NCBI GenBank assembly: GCA_963556695.1
Contig: CAUWAG010000004.1
Coordinates: 2,170,001-2,234,000 of the forward strand
Reading direction: 5' to 3'
DNA from: Anthostomella pinea
Lineage: Eukaryota; Ascomycota; Sordariomycetes; Xylariales; Xylariaceae
DNA length: 64,000 nucleotides
Part shown: positions 55,487 to 64,000 of the stretch, piece by piece
Numbering within the stretch: position 1 is the first letter of the stretch
Layout of the letters: every line of letters starts with the position of its first letter
Made by a program: the position numbers and the translations under genes
Notes under the pieces: model-generated
What the model saw: the letters and a program-made list of their open reading frames with translations, nothing else
What the model was told of the DNA's origin: nothing
Database searches by the model: none

Positions 55487-56331
55487 ATGGGTATGTTTGT
55501 CGTCAATTTGGAGTTATCTATGCGAGTGGAGGCTCGAGGGTGATGGGTGATGATCAATCATCGTTATTGATCCTCTCGCCCATCATCCTCTTGTCGTCTG
55601 CGTCCAGGGCTTGCCCGACAGAGCATATTTGAACAAAGGGCTGACGATAGCCACTCTGAATAGGTATCGACCTCGACAAGCACCACCAGCGTAACACGCA
55701 CCGCAAGGCGCCCAAGAGCGACAATGTCTACCTCAAGCTCTTGGTGAAGCTGTACCGCTTCCTCGCGGTGAGTAACCCTCCACTACTGACAACGGAGCGC
55801 AATGATCGATACTAATTGGTTTTTCACAGCGCCGAACCGACTCCAACTTCAACAAAGTCGTTCTCCGCCGCCTGTTCATGTCGCGCATCAACCGACCCCC
55901 GGTCTCCATCTCGCGCATCAAGGGTCAGCTCAGCCGCGACCAGGAGGGCAAGACCGTCGTCGTTATCGGCACCATCACCGATGACAACCGTCTGCTCGAG
56001 GTGCCCAAGATGACCATCGCCGCTCTGCGATTCACCGCCACCGCCCGTGCCCGCATCCTCGCTACTGGTGGTGAGTGCCTGACTCTGGACCAGCTGGCTC
56101 TGCGTGCCCCTACTGGCAGCAACACCCTGCTGCTCCGTGGCCCCAAGAACGCGCGTGAGGCTGTCAAGCACTTTGGCATGGGTCCCCACAAGCACAAGGT
56201 ACGTGGCGCTACCGTTTTTCACGATGGGTCTGGTTTACTAATTGAACGCACAGAAACCCTACGTCCAGTCCAAGGGCCGCAAGTTCGAGAAGGCTCGTGG
56301 TCGCAGACGATCAAGAGGTTTCAAGGTCTAA
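55487..56331 (+). CDS. rpl18: 60S ribosomal protein eL18 (RPL18)
   Basis: Structural protein of the cytosolic large ribosomal subunit. Four exons, 55487-55490 (only ATGG), 55664-55767, 55830-56198 and 56254-56331, encode 184 residues, the family length. Diagnostic segments are [92 protein letters not shown] and the basic C-terminus RSRGFKV. The first intron is 173 nt, starts four bases after the A of the ATG and ends AATAG; the others are 62 and 55 nt. An intron right after the start codon is typical of ribosomal-protein genes. The strong codon bias (frequent C-ending codons) also fits. Confidence 0.96.
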
Positions 56332-57116
56332 GCGAGACATGTCTGGAGTTTGGTCATGCGTCACGACTCTTCCGATATACCACGAGCAAATTGCTGCTGG
56401 AAGGGAAATGTTCTATTCGGAACTGGTTTATGCATGGTTTGGCGTGGATCGGTATCACAAAAAATCTTCATACAGAATGGGATGCTTTGCCATTCTTTCT
56501 GACACACTCCGTCGCCTTCTAGATGCAATTTTCTGTGACCAACTGTTTTTGTTCCTTCGATACGTGACTCCTTCGTAATAGTTCTTGCGTTGGTATGGGA
56601 TCTCGCACCACGACTCTGCGAGCCAGACACCCTGCAAAGACATCCTCAGATCAGCGGGTAGCCCCAATCGCAGGCAAGACTTCAAATGTATGTTCCATAG
56701 ACTGCTTTCCCTTAGTATACGCAGTCCTACGTGTCGTACCTACCTGAAATCCGAGGAAACCGGGTTGAGACTCTTTGCCTTGCTCTTCAATTGTGCGTAG
56801 CGCACGTGTATACAAGTTTTGGAATCAGCGAGAATGAAACTCGTGTGATGTAACTCGGAATGTTGCAGGCAATTGAGGGTTCTTTCACGCCTGATGAGAT
56901 TTGAAATGGATTGGAGGTTGTCACCTGATCGCGCGTTTGGAGCGCGAAGCTAATTCAACCAATTCCGTCATCATCATGAACACGGACTCACCCTGACATC
57001 TCATGCAATCCTATCTGTCGACCGTGTAACTTAAAAACATCTCTCCTATTTTAAGTTGTCAGTAAGAGATCCTCTACTGGACAATCGTATCTGGCTGGAG
57101 CATTTCATCTGCCACC
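56332..57116. other. intergenic
   Basis: 3' UTR of eL18 and promoter of the SRAP gene; no gene recognised. Confidence 0.5.
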
Positions 57117-58691
57117 ATGTGCGGGCGTTACGCTCTGGCTCTGGTAAGTGCCATTCATCATTCCTAGGCAGGCAAACTCCCACTTTCGCAAGCCATTTCT
57201 CGAGCTTATTGGAAAACGAGACTGATTGGAGGCCCTTCTTGGGTTGGGCGCATATAGCGGCCGGGTCAGGTCCGCCAGATGTTGCAGGATGACAACATGC
57301 CCGTCTACGACGCGCCTGCTGACGATGATGACGATGATAACGATGGAGGCGGTCGTGGGGGCGGCGGTGGCACTGGCGGTAGACCGCGACAGAGCTACAA
57401 CTTCGCACCCGGCTACCATGGTCTCGTGTACCGTGCTGCCGTGCCGGACTGGGGCGCTGGGGCGCGAGCGCAGCATGAGGAGAAGGGCGAGGCGGATGCT
57501 GAGGCGGAGGCGGAGGAGGAGGATGCAGCTACCACTACCGCCGGCGAGAAAGCTTCGGGCTCGACACAAGGTGAGGAGGACCCAACATCGGCAGAAGGCG
57601 AGTATGTTCACGATAATGGTACAGATGCGCCGCACTACAAGCTGCAGAGCATGAAATGGGGCCTGATCCCCTTCTGGACGAAGCGCAACCCGGACTACGG
57701 CTCCATGATGAAGACGATCAACTGCCGCGATGACTCGCTCGCGCAGACCAAAGGCATGTGGAGCTCGATGAAGGCGCGCAAGCGCTGCATCGTCGTCGCG
57801 CAGGGCTTCTACGAGTGGCTAAAGAAGGACGGCGCGCGCGAGAAGGACAAGATTCCGCATTTCGTGAGGCGCAGGGACGGGAAGTTGATGTGCCTTGCGG
57901 GGCTCTGGGACGTGGTGCGGTATGAGAGTGAGTGCAGTGCGGACGGATGAGAGAGAGTCATTCAATGGCGGCGTATGGGGTGGAGGTGGTGTTGACGCTG
58001 ATGCTGACGTGTGGTAGACGACGACCAGAAGCTGTATACCTACACCATCATCACGACGGACTCGAACAAGCAGCTCAACTTCCTGCACGATCGCATGCCC
58101 GTCATCCTCGACAACGGATCCGAGGCGCTGCGCACTTGGCTGGACCCCAAGCGCCACGAGTGGTCGAGGGAGCTGCAGTCGTTGCTGAAGCCGTTCGAGG
58201 GCGAGCTGGAGGTTTATCCAGTGAGTAAGGATGTGGGCAAGGTCGGCAACAACTCGCCGTCCTTCATCATCCCCGTCGATAGCAAGGAGAACAAGTCAAA
58301 TATCGCCAATTTCTTCGCCAAAGGCGCGGCGGCCAAGAAGGGGGCGAAGAGAGAGGAGCCTGTCAAGAAGGAACAACAGCCCAAGGTCGAGGTCAAGAAT
58401 GAAGAGGGATTTACGACCGCGGAAGACTCGATCCAGACCAAAAAAGAAGATTCGAAAGTGAGCATGAAGAAGGAGAGTAAAGGCGTAACTGTAGGCATCA
58501 AGCGAGAAGCGGACGACGAGCCGACTGGTCTGGAGCCGCCGAAGAAAGTACCTGCTACAGTGAAATCGCCCTCGCCGCAGAAGGGCGGCAGACCGAAGAT
58601 CAGTGCTACTAGTAATGGCACCAAGAGTCCGGCGAAGGCGAAGGAGCCAGGCACGCAGGAGATCACGAAGTTCTTTGCGAACAGCTCCTGA
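57117..58691 (+). CDS. SRAP-domain abasic-site processing protein (HMCES / YMR114C homologue)
   Basis: Covalently captures abasic sites in single-stranded DNA through its N-terminal cysteine, shielding them at replication forks. Exons 57117-57143, 57258-57927 and 58018-58691 give 456 residues. Met1 is followed by the catalytic Cys2 (MCGRYALAL). Conserved blocks include SYNFAPGYHGLVYRA, MKWGLIPFWTK, TINCRDDSL, RCIVVAQGFYEWLKK (active-site Glu), LAGLWDVV, YTIITTDSNK and LHDRMPVIL (His). An acidic Gly-rich insert (DDDDDDND...GGGTGG) and a second E/A-rich insert interrupt the early domain. The ~150-residue tail is Lys/Glu-rich and carries two PIP-box-like sequences, KSNIANFF and, at the very end, TQEITKFF, suggesting PCNA contact. 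Intron 1 separates the first nine codons. Confidence 0.92.
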
Positions 58692-59869
58692 TGGAGCTCG
58701 TTGTTGATGAGGGTCAGGGTCATGGAATAAAAAGGGTTGGTGGGCACGGTATCTGGCGTTGGGATGGGGGTGTGATGTATGGTTGCATCGTGCTTCGGCT
58801 GGAGATTGTTTCCTGGAGCTTGCGTGTGCTGTATGTGTATGATACGGTGCCATTGATAATGTGTCTGTCCACTGTGTCCATCATGGTATGTGGTAGGCAT
58901 TGGGGTGTACACTCCTCAGCAAAAATGCATGCTTGTTTCTCAATTTTGAGATACGTTCCAAACCTATATTGCAAGCATTTTCTCCGTGAATGTGCTTGGA
59001 CCTCCCGGGGGAATCGTCATACGGTCTCAGGGGCTTGACCTCAAGATGTACCTTCAGCAACGCACCTTTCCGTGCGTATGATCAATTGTCCAAAATTCGC
59101 GTTATTCGCCAAGCTATCGTAACAGAGAAAGACAGCGAGTATTTACGAAAGACATTGGGCCAATGGTGGACGCCATTCGGCTTCTGTCTGTTCAGTGCTT
59201 GGTCATGACCGCATGCCCAGGATTCAGATGAGGCTTGCCCAAGTAGCACGTGCAGACATCATCACTCCTGACAGCTCGCCGCTGACCTCAAGGAGGTCTT
59301 CAGTCTTCAGGGTCGACGCAGTGGCGCTCCTGACGGAAGTCAATTTCAACAATATGGCACATAATGAACGCTGGCGAAGAGCGCTCCCGGGAGGTTTTCC
59401 TCTCTTCAGCTTACACCTTTCTTTCCAACTATTCGCACCCGCACATCCGCCCGCCTGCTCGTTGCCACACATAGCGAGGACTTTGACATGGGAGATTGTC
59501 GTCGAAATGGACTCGAAATACCTAGAACCGAATCCGGGGGTTCGTAGGGGGCTATATGCGATCGCGGAGGTGGAACGGGTACGCCCGCCGCCGGCCTACT
59601 CGGTGCTGATAATCGTGGCAGTGCCGATGAACAGACATGTAATAATCACATCACAGCTGCTTATACCACTGCGTTTTGTGCTTATCCTTGACTTTCTGCT
59701 GCTTGTTCCATTCACATCCGACTGGAACATAGCGTCGTCTCTTCCGTAGTGACGACCTCAGCAGCTACGTAGTGGATACTCCAAGGCTGTGGTGACGGCG
59801 TTGACGGGCCGGGCCTTCTTCGTGACAGAGCCAACGAGTTGCGTTACATTGGGCTGAACGGTTGCTTAC
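58692..59869. other. intergenic between convergent genes
   Basis: About 1.2 kb. A plus-strand frame of ~180 codons (59195-59749) begins with a non-ATG codon and shows no domain or splice context, so I do not call it. Confidence 0.45.
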
Positions 59870-62800
59870 CTATTCGTTGGCCGTAGTGCCGAGCGTCGCG
59901 GAGAACGAATGGATGGGACTAAGCGGATGGGAGGGAGACCCCGGAGACAGCGATGGGTGATAGGAGTATCGCGAAGCGCTGTTCACGATATTCTTGGATT
60001 GATCCATAGCGTCAGAAAGGCTGCCCAGGAACATCTTATAGATGTCCCCAGCAGCAGGTTCGGTGTCGACTAGGTCTCTGATAACGGTCAGCTAACTGAA
60101 CTCGGTGAAATGATGGCATGGGTACATACGGGTAGCCCTGCGCTATCATGTCATCATCAAGGCGCCTTAGTCGCTCCATTCCGACGGGATCGTGATCGAA
60201 TCGAATGAATTGGAAGGTCATAGGGCGGGATTGCGAGAGTCTTTCCGTGTCCTGGGGACCCTGCTAGCCGAGGAGCTTAATCTGGGATTTGATCAACGTG
60301 ACAACCCCATCCTCGATGATATCTTCCCAGACGCCATCCGTCAATACGATGATGGTCTTGTTCTTCGGCTGGGAAGCTTCTTCGTAACTCGTCAGGATGC
60401 GTCGAAGGGCGGGTATAATTGTTGTCTTGGGTTGCGGTGCATTCAAGCTTGGCTTTCCACTGTTCATAGCTTTGACGAACTGTCCTACCTCCTGATTCTT
60501 CTTCTGTTTGACCTGAGCCTTGCTTTCCGGGTTGGTGGAGTACAGCTCCATTCCATCGTCGTCACAGCCTAGTGCACACCAGGCTAGGACTTCAACCAAG
60601 TTCGTGGCAAGTTTCCAATACGTCAGCATTGTGGGTCCGTTGTCCACGAGGAATACCTGCAATGTGTTAGGAAGCCCGAATGCGAAGGCTATAGTATCTT
60701 ACTATGTCTCGGCCATTGTAAAAGTCCTCCAATTCATCTCGTTTGGACCGTTGTTTTTCCTCTTTGACCGACTTCCCCTTTCGATGACCCAGAAACCCCA
60801 ACTTGCTTCGCAGCCCTGACAGACTCGTGTCCTTTTGAAGGGCTTCCAGCTCTTTTCTGACCTTCCACATGTCAGACACGCGTCCGTTCTCTGTGAGAAA
60901 CAGAGAGTCGGGGGCAGACAGCGCCGCTGTTGGACGCTTCAGGTGCCTATCCGATGAGGGGACTGCAGTACTTTCATACTGATCTAGCTCCTTGCGTTGA
61001 ATGGTAGGCAATATCGGTTGTGAAAGAAGTCTCTGGGTGCTTTTGAACGGTCTCTGCAAGTTTGATGATTGCAAAGCAGAGCTGTCTCCGGGGTCTTCCT
61101 CCAAATCAGTGTCGCCGTCGCTACCGAGCTGGAGATGCCGCTCGGAACGGACTTGTTGCTCAAGAGCTTCAAGAAATACATTGATTTCAAAAGGCAACCC
61201 TGGACACTTGTCGATGAATTTGCCTATAGTTTCGGTCATCAACTTGATCACTCCAGCCGCTTCTGCTCTGACATTGCTGTCTCCTACGAGCATATGCGTG
61301 CTCACCAGTTTGAGAATCGCAGGTGTAAGCGTATCGTTTTCGCGTCTCAAGGCACACAGGTAATCATGCCAAGCCAGTATTTCTGGCAGGACTTCGTTGC
61401 CATCATGGAACACGTCGCTTTCAGATTCGGTACGGATATGGTGCGTCACCAAGCGGAGGCGGTCGTATTGAAGTACCCCTTGCGCACCGAGTATCACGAA
61501 CGTTGCGGCGATGGAGAACACGCATCCTAGCGACCATACGTCGCTGTTCAGAGGCACTCTGAGGTCGCTGGCGCCGTCGCTGCTCATCTGCCGGCTCTTC
61601 TCTGGTGAAGCTGAGATCACTGCGTTAGCCGTGCGTAGTTATTGCTTCATGATAAGTACGGTCTGATCTTAGACTTTCCACTTACCGTGTGTCTTTGTGC
61701 CACCAGGCATACTTGTGTGAGGGTTGTTCGATGAAGTAGACACTTCGATCCTGGCTTCAGCAGAGTCGGCGAGCTTGAAAGAGCCGTCCACCAGTAGAAT
61801 GTTCTCTAGCTTTACGTCACCATGGCACCTATCATGGTCAGCAAGTGAAACACCAAAACGGAAAGGACGGTTCATACATGTTATAGGTTAGGTCTCGTCG
61901 AATCAACTGATGAACCCCATTCAAGGCACATGCCACGTGACACATCTTCTCCCAGAACCGCTTCACTTCGGCCGGTGTAGTGGGAGGGGACATCGTGCGG
62001 ATGACTGTATAGAAGTCCATCTCACCCCACTCCATCACGATAACGAATACTTCTTCGAGATTGTTATCATCTGACCTGTCGACAGCCTGATACCAGCCGA
62101 AGTGTCGTACGACACCGTCCGTTATCTGGCTTGGGTCTTTCATCCCGAGTGCTTCAGCCATTCTTCGGTCGTTCGAGAATAAATTGTACTTGGAGGCGGG
62201 GTATTGCTTGAGTACACAGCGACAATGCTAGACAGAATACTTTAGGCACACTCATAACCTGGGGTCTGGGCTTGAACCTACCTTTTCATGGATCGTGGCA
62301 GGTGCCAGCTTTCCCTGGAGGGTAGGAGATACCAGCTCCCTGGGGATCTGAACCTCCCACAGGGTTGAGTTGTTCTGTGAACGTACGTAGTCATCCCTAT
62401 ATGGCTCGATCTTGTCTTTTCGGTGCAGGGGAAGGACCTGCTCAGAAAAGTGCTGGCCCATGCCGACATCGAACACCGCAGGGCACCACGTGTATTGCTG
62501 ATCATGAAATCTTTGGTGAAAGCCATTGTCTTCCAGTAGGTCCTCTCTGTCGAGCTTCTTCATGAGTGTCTCGAGGCTTAGAGGGAGGCTTCTATCATCT
62601 AGCCCTTGTTCGCGAAAGATATCAATTAGGTGCGTGCAGTCTAGCTCAACCAGGATGTAGAAGACGGCGAGGTAATCTTCGAGCTGTTCGGTCGATAGGG
62701 GAGGATGGTCATAGTATGAATGGTGCCCTGCTACCGCCAAGCGATCCAGATCACTTCTGAAGACGTCGTTGTAGGATGCTGATTTGCTTCAAAGGTGCTT

Positions 62801-62900
62801 CGTAATCTCGCTGACGAGAACGTACTCTTGGCTACGATAATTTTGTCTCGTGTACTTGCTGCGCGAAGTGTGGAATTCCTGCTTCGCCACCTCGAACTCT
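59870..62900 (-). pseudogene. Ser/Thr-kinase-like plus vWA-like protein, interrupted by in-frame stops
   Basis: Exons run 62900(?)-62282, 62227-61878, 61828-61686, 61610-60703, 60656-60130 and 60077-59870 (five GT-AG introns of 46-75 nt), about 900 codons. The N-terminal helical region (EYVLVSEITKHL; EDYLAVFYILVELDCTHLI) precedes a divergent kinase domain: ATP lysine in CRCVLKQY, VIVMEWGEMDFY hinge, catalytic loop CHGDVKLEN (HGD not HRD), LADSAEA where DFG is expected, ASPE, and DVWSLGCVFSIAATF. A long regulatory linker follows. The end is vWA-like: VFLVDNGPTM (MIDAS-like), KTIIVLTDGVWED and FQFIRFDHDP, closing with PDLVDTEPAAGDIYKMFLGSLSDAMD. In-frame TGA (62791-62789) and TAG (60266-60264) break it, and no initiating ATG is clear. 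Function unknown. Confidence 0.7.
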
Positions 62901-64000
62901 TCGCCAAAATTGACAAGTGGTGTAGCAATACCAGGCTGGCTGAGAGGTAATCGAGACAGACAAGTTGCCGGTGGTATATAGCGAGTTCTCGACCACGCGA
63001 AGCCGTACGTAGTAAGAGGGACTGAATGGAAAAGGGCGGAGACAGAAGAACACTCTTGAACGGACACTACCACGTTGGTATAGACATTGATTCAAGAAGG
63101 AGACTGACCATGCTGGTATGTGGTTCTCGAGTCTCCGGGATTGTGCAGCCTTGTGAGAGGGAGGGGTACGGTAGGTGTCCACGAACCGCTGCATTACTGC
63201 AGCACGATGCACCCTACCTTTTCCACTTAGAGCAAGGCTCCGTACAGCATGCGGCTCGATACGATACCATTCTCTTCGTTCTACCATTACCATTAACCTT
63301 GGGGCTTCTCAAGGATGCCGACGGGCCACTGGGCCCTTTCGCCCCCACGACGCACCGCTCGATCGTTCTGCAGCCCCCCTTCGTCGTAGCATCTCGCTTA
63401 CCACTGTGACCACTGAAGGAGGGGAGAAAGATGCAAACGGCAGATGCAAAGGGCATACTGGTATGGCACACTGATCGAGCCTCACCGAGATGTGTATCAT
63501 CGCCACAGGTCGGTGTCCTCTTGAGCTGCTTCGTCGAATGAACCATGCGAAATCTTGGGATCGATCGTCACATCGCGTCGCGTCAGACCCAAGTGGAATA
63601 TCTTGAGTAGTGGCTGACTGGTGACCATGAAAGACTTCGTATGTACTGGACGGACAGCCTGTATGCGGTTGTACCGGCCTGTTCTTGCCTGCGAGTGTCC
63701 GGTCGGGTTGGCTGGGGGCTGGGGCTGGGGGCTGAGGGGGAGGCATGACTGGGATGTGCTGCCTGTCACGCCAATTCCAGCCTGTAATACCATAGAGATA
63801 TGCCCGGCATGGTGCCACCCGCTATCGGCTCAAGCCCCCAACCGTTCGGCGGCCTCAATGCGGCTCGCATCTGTCAAACAGTGCGTGGATGGTTTATATG
63901 ATGGATATTCGTGTATTCAGTGCTGATTGCGTTGTTCAGAAGGTCTGTTGTGGCCTTGGTGCCCAAAATGACCTAATGGCCCTTGTTCAGTGCACTGCCG
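62901..64000. other. window end, no gene recognised
   Basis: May include the lost 5' end of the kinase/vWA gene on the minus strand. Other frames are short and unsupported. Confidence 0.4.

Noticed and set aside
59195..59749. 184-codon plus-strand frame
   Set aside because: Starts with GTG, has no domain, no splice context and lies in a 3'-3' spacer.

Overview
The window is nuclear DNA of a filamentous ascomycete (Pezizomycotina, most likely a Sordariomycete). The evidence is the many short GT-AG introns (about 46-75 nt) with CTAAC/CTGAC-like branch points, a conidiation-specific CON-6 gene, single genes for core eukaryotic machinery (GET3, AIP1, UTP15, TFB5, fimbrin, ribosomal protein eL18), and nonsense codons plus AT-rich relics that look like repeat-induced point mutation (RIP). 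There is no sign of bacterial or viral sequence. I resolved exon structures by hand; several genes are built from exons too short to stand out as open frames.

Layout. 1-0.5 kb: dispersed repeat and a small transposase-tail-like ORF. 1.8-5 kb: small secreted protein (+), disrupted APH-type kinase (-), 5-hydroxyisourate hydrolase (-). 7.3-12.3 kb: SprT-like tail-anchored metalloprotease, GET3 and a glutathione transferase, all (+). 12.3-13.3 kb: tRNA-like repeats. 13.4-18 kb: AIP1 and a twelve-knuckle CCHC zinc protein, both (-). 20.8-24.3 kb: Kv-beta-type aldo/keto reductase (+) and an F-box/LRR relic (-). 26.2-27 kb: a 751-bp inverted-repeat element carrying two nested foldbacks. 27.8-35.8 kb: Fic1/Inn1-type C2 protein (+), UTP15 (-), a divergent dienoyl-CoA isomerase (+) and TFB5 (-), with two copies of a ~200-bp MITE. 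37-43.1 kb: PPxY membrane protein, CON-6, TMEM234-like protein, and a glycosylated secreted protein. 44.2-48.5 kb: fimbrin, then a wrecked sterol O-acyltransferase. 49.2-49.8 kb: second copy of the dispersed repeat and an AT-rich relic. 50-58.7 kb: SR splicing protein, mitochondrial carrier, eL18, and an HMCES/SRAP protein, all (+). 59.9-62.9 kb: kinase plus vWA-like protein (-), disrupted by in-frame stops.

Most genes are unrelated housekeeping functions, as is normal in fungi. A few themes recur: actin and cytokinesis (AIP1, fimbrin, C2 protein), RNA and ribosome biogenesis (UTP15, eL18, SR protein, CCHC protein), and DNA repair (TFB5, HMCES-like, SprT-like). GET3, the insertase ATPase for tail-anchored proteins, lies directly downstream of a gene for a predicted tail-anchored protein. 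At least four genes from families that are often expanded in fungi are broken here, beside small transposon relics. The most unusual items are the broken kinase/vWA gene, the CCHC gene whose introns recur at equivalent positions inside its knuckles, and the undescribed-looking small inverted-repeat elements.
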